Origin: JACVRM01 sp963839815
Lineage (GTDB): Bacteria > Actinomycetota > Thermoleophilia > Gaiellales > Gaiellaceae
Length of the DNA: 64,000 nt
Direction of reading: 5' to 3'
Assembly: GCA_963839815.1 (NCBI GenBank)
Contig: CAWIWF010000002.1
Span: 91,009 to 155,008, forward strand
Below the pieces are notes generated by a model. That model worked only from the letters and a program-made list of their open reading frames with translations. It was not told where the DNA came from and ran no database searches. The translations under genes were made by a program, and so were the position numbers. Positions within the stretch are counted from its first letter, which is position 1. Each line of letters begins with the position of its first letter. Shown piece by piece: positions 17,345 to 25,510 of the stretch.

Positions 17345-18174
17345 CAGCTGCGCCTGCGACCGTCGACGACGCGACCACGCCCGGCCAGGTCGGGCGTGAC
17401 GGCCACCTCGTCGAAGCCGAGCCGTGTCAGCAGCTCGGCCACGCCCGGAGCCTGTCCGTCCCCTACCTCCAGCACGAGCGCGCCGCCGGGGCGCAGCGCC
17501 GTGAGCGCGGCTCGGGCGACCTCCTCGGTGACGCCGGGCCCCACGAGCGCCGCCCGCGGCTCCCAGTCGCGGACCTCCGGCTCGAGGTCGTCGATCTCGG
17601 CCGGGTCGACGTAGGGCGGGTTGGAGACGATCAGGTCCCAGCCGGCGTCACCCAGCCCCGCCGTCGCGTCGCGGAGCTCGAGGCGCACACGCCCTTCCAG
17701 CCCGAGCTCGGCGGCGTTGGCGCACGCGACCGCGAGCGCGCCGGCGGAGCTGTCGAGGCCCGTGACGCGGGCGCCGTCGTGCTCATCGGTGAGGGCGAGT
17801 GCGATCGCGCCGGAGCCGACGCCGACGTCGAGCACGTCGGGCTCGGCGACGTCGGCGAGAAGCGCCAGACAGCGCTCGACGACAACCTCCGTCTCCGGGC
17901 GCGGCACGAGGACGCGCCGGTCGACTCGGAGGGTGAGGCGGCGAAAGCCCCAGGAGCCGAGCACGTAGGCGAGCGGCTCACGCCGCTCGCGCCGCGCCAC
18001 CGCCTCCGCGAAGGACGTGGCCTCGGCGATCGTCAGCTCGCGCTCGCCGTTCGCGTACAGCTGCGTCCGCGTCTCGCCGAGCGCATGCGCGAGCAGGTGC
18101 TCGGCGTCGACGCGCGGCGACGGGCACCCGGCTGCGGCGAGCCGGGTCTGCGCGTCCGCGAGCGCGTCGCGCAC
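17344..18174 (-). CDS. prmC: Release factor glutamine N5-methyltransferase
   Basis: Methylates the GGQ glutamine of release factors. 276 residues: N-terminal helical domain (VDAEHLLAHALG, REPLAYVLGSWGF), SAM-binding LDVGVGSGAIALAL (about 118) and the catalytic SNPPYVDP (about 183), closing with a Rossmann-fold tail. The start is the GTG at 18174, 13 nt after the prfA stop; the long upstream frame is a shadow inside prfA. Adjacent to its substrate gene, as in most bacteria. Confidence 0.92.
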   Translation of the reverse strand: MRDALADAQTRLAAAGCPSPRVDAEHLLAHALGETRTQLYANGERELTIAEATSFAEAVARRERREPLAYVLGSWGFRRLTLRVDRRVLVPRPETEVVVERCLALLADVAEPDVLDVGVGSGAIALALTDEHDGARVTGLDSSAGALAVACANAAELGLEGRVRLELRDATAGLGDAGWDLIVSNPPYVDPAEIDDLEPEVRDWEPRAALVGPGVTEEVARAALTALRPGGALVLEVGDGQAPGVAELLTRLGFDEVAVTPDLAGRGRVVDGRRRS

Positions 18175-18187
18175 CGTCGCGCCGGGC

Positions 18188-19236
18188 TCAGCCGCCCTGA
18201 ACCTCGAGCGCGCGGCGGCGCTCCTCGTCTGCGAGCGCATCGGTGAAGTCGTCGAGCTCGCCCTCGAGCACCTTGTCGAGCGCGTGCGCGGTGCGGTGGA
18301 TGCGGTGGTCGGTGACTCGGCTCTCGGGGAAGTTGTAGGTGCGGATCTTCTCGGCCCGCTCGCCGGAGCCGACCTGCGAGCGGCGCTGGGCGTCGAGCTC
18401 GGCCCGCTGACGCGCCCGCTCCGCCTCGAGCAGCCGGGCACGCAGGACGCGCATCGCCTTCTGCTTGTTCTGGAGCTGTGACTTCTCGTCCTGCATGGCG
18501 ACGACGATCCCGGTCGGCACGTGGGTGATGCGCACGGCGGAGTCGGTCGTGTTGACGCTCTGCCCGCCGGGCCCGGTGGAGCGGTAGACGTCGATCTTGA
18601 GGTCGTTCTCGTCGATCTCGATCTCGACGTCCTCGGCCTCGGGCATGACGGCGACGGTCGCTGTCGAGGTGTGGATGCGGCCCTGCGACTCCGTCTCGGG
18701 AACGCGCTGCACACGGTGGGTGCCGCCTTCCCACTTGAAGACCGAGTAGGCGCCGTCGCCCTTGACCGCGAACGTGACCTCCTTGAAGCCGCCGCCGTCG
18801 CTGGGGCTGGACGAGAGTTCCTCGATGCGGAAGCCGCGGCGCTCGGCGTAGCGGGTCAGCATGCGGTGGACGTCGCGGGCCCACAGCGCCGCCTCGTCGC
18901 CGCCGGCCGCCTGGCGCACCTCGACGATCACGTCCTTGCTGTCGGCTGGGTCGCGTGCCACCAGGGCGAGCTTCAGCTCCTCCTCGAGGGCGGCGAGCTG
19001 CTCCTCGAGCCCGGGCACTAGCTCGCGCAGGTCGCCGTCGTCGCGGGCCGCCTCGAGGTCGGCGCTGACGCGCGCCACTCCTGGCCGAGCTTGTAGGGGC
19101 CCTCGAGCTCCTTCAGGCGCCGTCCGACCTCCGCAGCCTCACGGTGGTCGTTGTAGACCGACGGGTCGGACATGCGCTCCTGCGCCTCCCGGTGGGAGCG
19201 CCCGAGCTCGTCGAGCAGTGCCTCGATGTCGGCCAT
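18188..19236 (-). CDS. prfA: Peptide chain release factor 1 (single-base frameshift near residue 53)
   Basis: Essential termination factor for UAA/UAG. The C-terminal frame (18188-19078) carries the codon-recognition tripeptide region RVPETESQGRIHTS and the catalytic loop STGPGGQSVNTT. The first 53 residues (MADIEALLDELGRSH to LGQEW) are in another frame, from the ATG at 19236. Adding one base at 19075-19076 gives a continuous LGQEWARVSADLEAARDD, the expected coiled N-terminal domain. This is RF1, not RF2, so the known RF2 programmed shift does not apply. In an essential gene a missing G is best explained as a sequence error. A TACGCT box 6 nt before the ATG indicates a leaderless start. Confidence 0.92.
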
Positions 19237-19242
19237 GCCGGA

Positions 19243-19248
19243 AGCGTA
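19243..19248 (-). promoter_or_regulatory. -10 box of prfA-prmC-tsaC operon
   Basis: Minus-strand TACGCT, 6 nt before the prfA ATG at 19236. Confidence 0.5.
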
Positions 19249-19276
19249 GAGCAGCCGGCAGGGCAGTCCGGCGGCG

Positions 19277-19717
19277 CTAGACGGCGGTCGCGAGCCGGGC
19301 CCTGACGCTCAGCTCGACGTTGCCCTTGAGCGCCTGCGAGACCGGGCAGCCGTCCTTGGCGGCCTCGGCGGCCTCGCGAAAGCCGTCCTCGTCGAGGCCC
19401 GGGACGACCCCGTCCACCTCGAGCTCGGAGGTCGTGATGCCGGTCCCCGGGACGAAGGTGACGGTGGCCGAGACGGTGAGCTGCTCGGGTGCGTTGCCGG
19501 CTCTCGCCAGCGCGCCGGAGAGGGCCATCGAGAAGCAGGAAGCGTGGGCGGAAGCGATCAGCTCCTCCGGGCTCGTGCGCCCGTTTGGCTCCTCCGCGCG
19601 GGAGGCCCAGGTCACCTCGAGCGGTCCGAATGCGCCGCTCGGGGCGGCTGCGATCGTGCCGGTGCCGCTCATCAGGTCGCCCTGCCAGGTCACTGTTGCG
19701 CGTCGCTGTGCTGCCAT
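19277..19717 (-). CDS. OsmC-family peroxiredoxin
   Basis: 146 residues of the OsmC/Ohr family, thiol peroxidases that reduce organic hydroperoxides. The start MAAQRRATVTWQGDL and SGTGTIAAAPS are OsmC-type. The two redox cysteines lie in SAHASCFSMALSG (about Cys61) and DGCPVSQALKGN (about Cys125). The pattern TSPEELIASAHASC matches OsmC rather than Ohr. ATG at 19717 has a good Shine-Dalgarno, AAGGAGCG. It sits between DUF1385 and prfA on the same strand, an insertion into the usual rpmE-DUF1385-prfA order. Confidence 0.9.
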   Translation of the reverse strand: MAAQRRATVTWQGDLMSGTGTIAAAPSGAFGPLEVTWASRAEEPNGRTSPEELIASAHASCFSMALSGALARAGNAPEQLTVSATVTFVPGTGITTSELEVDGVVPGLDEDGFREAAEAAKDGCPVSQALKGNVELSVRARLATAV

Positions 19718-19741
19718 CTCACGCTCCTTCGAAAGTGGGGA

Positions 19742-20713
19742 TCAGGTGCAGTTCGGCGTCAGCCGGTTGTCGGTTCGCGATCCGGCCGAGCCGACCATCA
19801 CGCCATCACTTCCACCTTGCGCTCGCCCGGGCGTGATCCGCCCTTCGAGCTGGAGCACCTCGCGTAGTGCCCTGATCGAGACCTCGATCTGGTCGAGCGT
19901 CGGCTCGCGCGTCGTCAGCCGCTGCAGCCAGAGCCCGGGCGCGAGCAGGGTCATGAGGGCGCGATTGCCGGTGTGCTTGCCGGCAAAGCGGATCAGCTCG
20001 TACGCGACCCCGGCGATCACGGGCAGCAGCAGGATCCGGCTCGCGATCAGCCAGTACCAGTCGGGCCGCCCCAGGAAGGCGAAGACGAAGATCGCGATCA
20101 CCATCACCCAGAGCAGGAAGGCGGTGCCGCAGCGCGGGTGGATGAGGCTGAAGCGCTGGACGCGCTCCGGCTCGAGCTCCTCCCCCGCCTCGTAGGCGTT
20201 GATCGCCTTGTGCTCGGCGGCGTGGTACTGGAAGACACGGCGCAGGTCGGGGAGCAGCGAGATCAGCAGCAGGTAGGCGAGAAAGAGCGAGACGCGGATG
20301 ACGCCCTCGACGATCACGAACCAGCCGGTGGTCTCGATCGGCAGCCAGCTCGTGATCAGCGCGGGCGTCACCTTGAAGAGCGCGAGCGCGAAGCCGATGG
20401 CGATCGCGAAGGCAAAGAAGAGTTGCGCGCGGGAGAGCTCGGTCGAGACCTCGCCGTCCTCGTTCTCCTCGCGTGCGGCGACGTTGGCGGAGATGGCGAG
20501 CGCGCGAAAGCCGATCGCGAGCGACTCGCCGAGCGCGATCACGCCGCGGATCACCGGCAGGCGAAAGACGCGGTTCCGCTGCATCAGCGAGCGGATGGAG
20601 CTCGAGACCTGCTCGATCTCCCCGGTCGGCGTGCGAACGGCCACGGACCAGTTGGAGGGGCCGCGCATCATCACGCCCTCCAGGACTGCCTGCCCTCCGA
20701 TCGCCGCGCTCAT
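19742..20713 (-). CDS. DUF1385 multi-pass membrane protein
   Basis: About 320 residues starting MSAAIGGQAVLEGVMMRGP, the DUF1385 signature. Later family motifs are RVFQYHAAEHKAINAYE and RCGTAFLLWVMV. Four to five membrane helices. Function unknown, but the gene is almost always next to rpmE/prfA. The last 18 codons look unnatural. Deleting one G near 19830 would give PGERKVEVMA and a stop at 19798, so a small C-terminal frameshift is likely. ATG at 20713 follows GGGCGAGAG. Eighty-five further codons upstream come from a repeat-containing intergenic region and are rejected. Confidence 0.85.
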   Translation of the reverse strand: MSAAIGGQAVLEGVMMRGPSNWSVAVRTPTGEIEQVSSSIRSLMQRNRVFRLPVIRGVIALGESLAIGFRALAISANVAAREENEDGEVSTELSRAQLFFAFAIAIGFALALFKVTPALITSWLPIETTGWFVIVEGVIRVSLFLAYLLLISLLPDLRRVFQYHAAEHKAINAYEAGEELEPERVQRFSLIHPRCGTAFLLWVMVIAIFVFAFLGRPDWYWLIASRILLLPVIAGVAYELIRFAGKHTGNRALMTLLAPGLWLQRLTTREPTLDQIEVSIRALREVLQLEGRITPGRAQGGSDGVMVGSAGSRTDNRLTPNCT

Positions 20714-20735
20714 CTCTCGCCCCTGGCCGGCCGGG

Positions 20736-20758
20736 GCTCCCACCGGGCAGAGCCCGGC
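20736..20758. repeat. 23-nt GC hairpin repeat, copy 1
   Basis: GCTCCCACCGGGCAG followed by AGCCCGGC; the inner CCGGGC/GCCCGG pair forms a hairpin. A copy differing at one base lies at 20910-20932. Both are in the roughly 300-nt gap between rpmE and DUF1385, where no other feature is recognised. Confidence 0.6.
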
Positions 20759-20909
20759 TCCGCCCCCGCCTCGCACACCTGCGGCCACGATCCTCTCCGG
20801 GGCCGTGTGCCAAACACTGTCCCCTCCGGGCTCGCACCCGCAGGAGCACGCCAGGAACGAGAGAGCACCAGCATCGACCCCAGCGCACACGCGCTCCCGG
20901 CCGGCGCGC

Positions 20910-20932
20910 GCTCCCGCCGGGCAGAGCCCGGC
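20910..20932. repeat. 23-nt GC hairpin repeat, copy 2
   Basis: Same element as at 20736-20758 with one substitution. It may be a processing or termination hairpin behind rpmE. Confidence 0.6.
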
Positions 20933-21014
20933 GCCGTTCTCCGTGGTGGGTCGGCCGTCATGCCCCACCCATCGGCAGCGAGAGCCGCGCCGTCGAGCGT
21001 GCCCGGGTCATGAG

Positions 21015-21236
21015 TCAGTCGCCGCGACGAGCGCCGCCGGCCTTCTCGAGGCGGCGCTGGAAGCGCTCGACACGACCACCCGAGTCGAGCAGCTTCTGCT
21101 TGCCCGTGTAGAACGGGTGGCACTGCGAGCAGATCTCGACATGGAGGTCCGGCTTCGTCGACCGCGTCTCGAACGTGTTGCCGCACGAGCACGTGACGGT
21201 GGCCAGGACGTAGTCGGGGTGGATGTCGGCCTTCAT
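21015..21236 (-). CDS. rpmE: Ribosomal protein bL31, zinc-binding form
   Basis: 73 residues. MKADIHPDY start, zinc ligands TCSCGNTF and ICSQCHPFYTGKQ, and the C-terminal DSGGRVERFQRR all match C+ bL31. The ATG at 21236 overlaps the stop of the upstream dehydratase-like gene by 4 nt (ATGA), so expression depends on that gene's promoter. Confidence 0.97.
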   Translation of the reverse strand: MKADIHPDYVLATVTCSCGNTFETRSTKPDLHVEICSQCHPFYTGKQKLLDSGGRVERFQRRLEKAGGARRGD

Positions 21237-22192
21237 CGCCGGGCCAGAATAGCAGAGGCAGTCTGGGCTGAGACGTTGCCACCCGAGACGACGACGGCGA
21301 CGCGTTCTCCCTGCTCAAGAGCGATCTTTCCCGCGAGGAGCGCGGCGGTTGCCGCGGCTCCGGCAGGCTCGCACGCCAGCTTCGCCCGCTCGTAGAGGAA
21401 GCGGAAGGCGTCCTCGAGCTCCGCCTCGCTGATCAGCACGATGCCGTCGACGAGCTCACGGCAGACGGCGAAGGTGTTGTCGCCCGCAAACGGGGCGCTG
21501 AGGCCGTCGGCGAGCGAGTCCGTCTCGACGGGCACCGGCCCGCCGGCCTCGAGCGCGGCGTGCATCGCGCGGGAGCCCTCGGGCTCGACCCCGATCACCC
21601 GCGCCGCAGGCCGGACGCCCTTGACGGCGGTCGCGACGCCCGAGATCAGCCCGCCGCCGCCCACCGGAACGACGACCACGTCGACGTCCACGTCCTCGCC
21701 GAGCTCGAGCCCGACCGTTCCCTGCCCTGCGATCGTGCGCGGATGATCGAACGGGTGGACGAGCGTCCGGCCGGTCTCGGCCTGAAGCTCCGCCAGCCGC
21801 TCGAACGCCTCGGCCGGGTTGGCGGCGACGAGGTCGACGGCAGCGCCATAGCTACGCGTCGCGGCGATCTTGGCCTCGCTGGCGCCACGCCACATGACGA
21901 GCAGGCTGTCGATCCCCTCGAGCGCCGCGCCGTAGGCGAGCGCCTGGGCGTGGTTCCCGGCCGAGATGCCGATCACGCCCGCCCGGCGCTCGGCGTCGTC
22001 GAGCGCGGCCAGGTTGGTCAGCACTCCGCGTGGCTTGAACGATCCGGTGCGCTGGAGAAGCTCTGCCTTCAGGTGGACGGTCGCGCCGGTGCGCTCGGAC
22101 AGCGTCGCGGACGAGAAGACCGGCGTCCGGTGCAGGCGCTCGCCGATCGCCTCCCGTGCGCGGCGAACGTCGTCGGGGCTCACCGGCAGCAC
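21233..22192 (-). CDS. Threonine/serine dehydratase-like PLP enzyme
   Basis: Fold-type II PLP enzyme deaminating a hydroxyamino acid to a 2-oxoacid. 319 residues without a C-terminal ACT-like regulatory domain, so it resembles catabolic (TdcB-type) threonine dehydratase or serine racemase. Motifs: the PLP lysine in RTGSFKPRG (about K51), ISAGNHAQALAYGA, the phosphate loop VPVGGGGLISG and the C-terminal VVSGGNVS. GTG at 22192 lies 6 nt after TACGAT; the 51 additional upstream codons are basic low-complexity shadow. Translationally coupled to rpmE. Confidence 0.88.
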   Translation of the reverse strand: MLPVSPDDVRRAREAIGERLHRTPVFSSATLSERTGATVHLKAELLQRTGSFKPRGVLTNLAALDDAERRAGVIGISAGNHAQALAYGAALEGIDSLLVMWRGASEAKIAATRSYGAAVDLVAANPAEAFERLAELQAETGRTLVHPFDHPRTIAGQGTVGLELGEDVDVDVVVVPVGGGGLISGVATAVKGVRPAARVIGVEPEGSRAMHAALEAGGPVPVETDSLADGLSAPFAGDNTFAVCRELVDGIVLISEAELEDAFRFLYERAKLACEPAGAAATAALLAGKIALEQGERVAVVVSGGNVSAQTASAILARR

Positions 22193-22198
22193 CCGGCG

Positions 22199-22204
22199 AT
22201 CGTA
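22199..22204 (-). promoter_or_regulatory. -10 box of dehydratase-rpmE operon
   Basis: Minus-strand TACGAT exactly 6 nt before the GTG at 22192, which selects this start. Confidence 0.5.
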
Positions 22205-22408
22205 CGGCGGAGGCCGAGCGGGCGGCGCAGTCCACGCGGAGTGTGTGCCGGATCGCGACCAGCGGCGAGCCGGCACTCGTCCGGAGGGCTCGCTCGCGGA
22301 CGCCGCACGGGCGGAGCCGACTGCCGAGGCGCTCCGGACGGGCACACGCCGGCGTCAGATTCGTCCAGCGGCAGGCGGGGCCCGCCGGGCGGCGTCGCGG
22401 CCGACACC

Positions 22409-22414
22409 TAGAGT
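22409..22414 (+). promoter_or_regulatory. -10 box of DUF4389 gene
   Basis: TAGAGT, 6 nt before the GTG at 22421. Confidence 0.5.
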
Positions 22415-22420
22415 CGCAGC

Positions 22421-23650
22421 GTGGACAGCGCCCGCCACCCGGTGCGGCTCGTCGTCACCGACGACGGCCGCCGCTCCCGCCTGACCGTCCTGCTCCGTGT
22501 GCTGCTCGCCCTGCCGCACCTCGCCTGGCTGCTCGGCTGGTCGATCGCAGCGTCGGTCGCCGGCTTCGCCAACTGGCTCGCGGTCGTCATCTCCGGCGAG
22601 ACGCCGCCGGTCTTCCACAGCTTCCTCGGCGCCTACGTCCGCTACACGACGCACGTCGGCGCCTACCTCTTCCTCGCGGCCAACCCCTACCCCGGCTTCC
22701 GCGGCCGGCCGGGCTACCCGGTCGACGTCGAGCTCGCACCGCCCGGCCGCCAGCGCCGGCTGAGCGCAGCCCTGCGGCTGCTGCTCGCCCTCCCGGCGCT
22801 CGCGCTCGCGGAAACGCTCGGTGGCCTCGGCAGCGCCGGCCAGGTGGTCGCCACGGCCGCCGTGCTGCTCTGGTTCGCCGCACTCGTGCTGGGCCGTGCG
22901 CCCCTGGGGCTCCGCGACCTCACCGCGTACTCGCTCGGCTACTCCGCGCAGGCGCTCGCCTACCTCTTCCTGGTCGTCGGCCGTTACCCGGACAGCCACC
23001 CGGACCGGCTCCTCTCTGCCGCCGCGCCTCGCCGCCACCCGGTCCGCCTCCGCGTCGAGGACGGCCTGCGGCGCTCGCGGCTGACCACGCTCTTCCGGCT
23101 CCCCCTGACGATGCCCCACCTCGTCTGGCTCGCCGGCTGGAGCGTGCTCGCCCTCGCCGCTGTGCTCGTCGCCTGGCCCATGACGCTGCTCCACGGCCGC
23201 ACGCCGCGGGGGCTGCACCGGTTCCTGGCAGCGTTCGTCCGCTACAGCGCGCACGTGTCCGCGTTCGCAACCCTCGTCGGCAACCCGTTCCCGGGGTTCG
23301 TGGGCCGCCAGAACAGCTATCCCGTGGCGGTCGTGATCGACGGCCCTGCGCCACAGCGGCGGCTCGTCACCCTGTTCCGGCTTCCTGCTCGCGATCCCGG
23401 CGCTCCTGGTCGCCAACGCGCTCGGCGCGCTCCTGCTCGTCGCGGCCGTGCTGCTCTGGTTCGCCGCGCTGATCCGCGGCTCGGCGCCGTCAGGGCTGCG
23501 CGCGGCCGGAGCGATGACGATCCGCTACAGCGCCCAGGCGGGCGCCTATCTCCTCCTCGTCACCGACCGCTACCCGACGCGACGCCGACCCTGCGCGCGC
23601 CCGCTGCCCCTCCGGCCGAGCCGCCGCCGGCCGAGGCTTCCTCTGCATGA
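22421..23650 (+). CDS. DUF4389 membrane protein with internally duplicated domains (two frameshifts)
   Basis: About 409 residues built as two similar halves, each with a pair of DUF4389-like units. HPVRLVVTDDGRRSRLT recurs as HPVRLRVEDGLRRSRLT, and PPVFHSFLGAYVRYTTHVGAY recurs in the second half. Several membrane helices; function unknown. The second half leaves frame at 23382 (one extra T: LFRLLLAIPALLVANALG is restored by deletion) and returns near 23575 (one missing G before DATPTLRAPAAPP). Two compensating single-base errors inside one repeat are best read as sequencing mistakes. The stop TGA overlaps the next ATG (ATGA). GTG start at 22421. Confidence 0.75.
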   Translation: MDSARHPVRLVVTDDGRRSRLTVLLRVLLALPHLAWLLGWSIAASVAGFANWLAVVISGETPPVFHSFLGAYVRYTTHVGAYLFLAANPYPGFRGRPGYPVDVELAPPGRQRRLSAALRLLLALPALALAETLGGLGSAGQVVATAAVLLWFAALVLGRAPLGLRDLTAYSLGYSAQALAYLFLVVGRYPDSHPDRLLSAAAPRRHPVRLRVEDGLRRSRLTTLFRLPLTMPHLVWLAGWSVLALAAVLVAWPMTLLHGRTPRGLHRFLAAFVRYSAHVSAFATLVGNPFPGFVGRQNSYPVAVVIDGPAPQRRLVTLFRLPARDPGAPGRQRARRAPARRGRAALVRRADPRLGAVRAARGRSDDDPLQRPGGRLSPPRHRPLPDATPTLRAPAAPPAEPPPAEASSA

Positions 23651-24862
23651 CGCGCGCCGGCTCGCTCCGGCTCGTGCTGCTCGCGCTGCTCGCGGCCGTC
23701 TGGCTCGCCGCCGCCGCGCTGGCTCTGGCAGACGCGCGTTCCGGACGGCCTCGACCTGCCGGCGCTCGACCTGGACGAGTACTTCTCAGCCCGCGAGCTT
23801 GGCCGGGCGGCCGACTACGAGCGTTTCCTGCGGGTGCACTTCCTGCTCTCCCAGGTCGTGCTGCTCGTGGCACTCATCGGCTGGGCCTGGAGGGGGCCCC
23901 GGTACGCCCGCGAGTCGGCGGCCGGGCCGATCGGCACCGGGATCCTGCTCGGCATGCTGGGCCTCGGCGTCGTCTGGCTGACGCAGTTGCCCTTCGCGGT
24001 TGCGGAGATCTGGTGGCTCCGCCGCTACGACCAGCTGCGGACGGGCTGGGCGGAGGCACTCCTCACGCACTGGCTGGAGCTGTCGGGCGAGTTCCTCGGC
24101 ATCGCCCTGACGCTGCTGATCGTGGTCGGCTTCGCCCGCTGGCTCGGGGCCCGCTGGTGGCTGGCCGCCGCGCCCTCCTTCCTCGCCCTCGCCGCGCTCT
24201 TCGCCTTCGTCTTCCCCTACCTCGGCGAGACGGAGCGGCTCGACGAGCCTGCACTGCGTCGCGAGGCCGCCGCGCTCGCTCGCGAGCAGGGGCTCGGCGA
24301 CGTTCGCATCGACGTCGAGGATGTCGCCGAGCAGACACCCGCCCCGAACGCGTACGCGGCCGGGCTCGGCCCGTCCCAGCGCGTCGTCCTCTGGGACACG
24401 CTGCTGCGCTTCCCCGACGAGGAGGTCGTCGTGGTCATCGCCCACGAGTTCGCGCACCTCTCGCGCGAGCACGTGGCCAAGGGGCTCGCCTGGTACGCAC
24501 TGCTCGCCTTCCCGGGCGCCTACCTCGTCGCCCGGCTGACCCGTCGCCGCGGCGGCATGGGCGAGCCCGCCGCGGTGCCGCTCTCGCTGCTCGTCGTCAC
24601 CGTGCTCGGGCTGCTGGCGCTCGCACCGACGAGCGCGGTCTCGCGCCGCTACGAGGCGGAGGCCGACTGGGTGGCGCTGCAGACCGCGCGGGATCCCGAG
24701 GCGACCGAGCGGCTCTTCCAGCGCTTCACCGAGGTCGCGCTCGCTCAGCCCGACCCGCCGGATTGGTCGGAGCTCGTGTCCTCCCACCCGTCGGTCGCGA
24801 AGCGGATCGCGATGGCGGTCGCGTGGCGCGAGCGGCAGGCGACCGAGGATGCCGCACCGTGA
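23647..24862 (+). CDS. M48-family integral-membrane metallopeptidase (one frameshift)
   Basis: Zinc endopeptidase of the HtpX/Ste24 type. The N-terminal helix (LRLVLLALLAAVWLAAAA) is in the frame of the ATG at 23647. The frame shifts near 23722, after which LWQTRVPDGLDLPALDLDEY leads into several membrane helices. The catalytic site is VVVIAHEFAHLSREH (HExxH, about residue 264). The third zinc ligand lies in SRRYEAEADWVAL, and the CAAX-protease-like QPDPPDWSELVSSHPSVAKRI is typical of Ste24-like enzymes. It overlaps the DUF4389 gene by 4 nt, so the pair is an operon. The indel probably reflects a sequence error. Confidence 0.85.
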
Positions 24863-24935
24863 AGCTCCGCCGGCCGGGCGCAGCAGCACTGCGGCTCTCG
24901 TAGTACGGTCGGCCCCCCGACCGAGGAGGACGCCG

Positions 24936-25355
24936 ATGGGCCGCTGGGCCCAGGAGTTCAAGGAGTTCCTGCTGCGTGGCAACCTCGTCGAGCTCGCGGT
25001 CGCGATCGTCATCGGCGTGGCGTTCACCGCGCTCGTGAATGCATTCGTCGCCGACATCGTCACGCCCGTGATCGCCGCCGTCGGCGGCAAGCCGGACTTC
25101 TCCGGGCTCGAGTTCACGATCAACGAGAGCCGGTTTCGCTACGGCGACTTCCTCAACCAGCTGATCGCGTTCACTGTCGTCGCGGCCGTCGTCTTCTTCT
25201 TCGTGGTCAAGCCGGCGAACGCCCTGATGGCGAAGGCGAAGCCCGAGCCGCCGGTCGACGAGCCGACGCGGGAGTGCGCGGAGTGCCTCAGCTCGATCCC
25301 GGCCGCCGCGCGCCGCTGCGCGTTCTGCACCGCGCCGGTCCCACCGGGCGGCTGA
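24936..25355 (+). CDS. mscL: Large-conductance mechanosensitive channel with zinc-ribbon tail
   Basis: 139 residues. The N-terminus QEFKEFLLRGNLVELAVAI and pore helix IVIGVAFTALVNAFVADIV are MscL signatures; the second helix is LIAFTVVAAVVFFFVV. Where most MscL proteins end in a helical bundle, this one has PTRECAECLSSIPAAARRCA followed by FCTAPV, a C-x2-C / C-x2-C zinc-ribbon-like module at about residues 109-133. It may sense ligand or redox state, or simply stabilise the cytoplasmic end. ATG at 24936 has a perfect Shine-Dalgarno, GAGGAGGA, at 24923-24930. Releases osmolytes on hypo-osmotic shock. Confidence 0.93.
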   Translation: MGRWAQEFKEFLLRGNLVELAVAIVIGVAFTALVNAFVADIVTPVIAAVGGKPDFSGLEFTINESRFRYGDFLNQLIAFTVVAAVVFFFVVKPANALMAKAKPEPPVDEPTRECAECLSSIPAAARRCAFCTAPVPPGG

Positions 25356-25365
25356 GGCCGGGCCG

Positions 25366-25482
25366 CTAGCCGCGAAAGGGCCCGTGAGGGTCGCGGACGA
25401 CCGCGATCGCACCAAGCAGCGCCAGCAGCGGCCGCCGGCGCCAGAGCCCGAGCAGCACCGCGCCGATCCCGGCCACACCCAC
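25366..25482 (-). CDS. Possible 38-residue membrane peptide after ETF-QO
   Basis: A short frame from a GTG at 25482 with one hydrophobic segment (VGVAGIGAVLLGLW), a basic stretch RRRPLL, a second hydrophobic segment (LALLGAIAVV) and the end RDPHGPFRG. It begins 28 nt after the ETF-QO stop on the same strand. No homologue is recognised and there is no clear ribosome-binding site. It could be a chance frame. Confidence 0.3.
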   Translation of the reverse strand: MGVAGIGAVLLGLWRRRPLLALLGAIAVVRDPHGPFRG

Positions 25483-25510
25483 CGGGCCGAAGGCGATGCG
25501 GGTCTCGCTC

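Noticed and set aside
16178..17614. 478-codon plus-strand frame across SRPBCC, tsaC and prmC
   Set aside because: Crosses three genes with clear family motifs in other frames; a GC-driven shadow.
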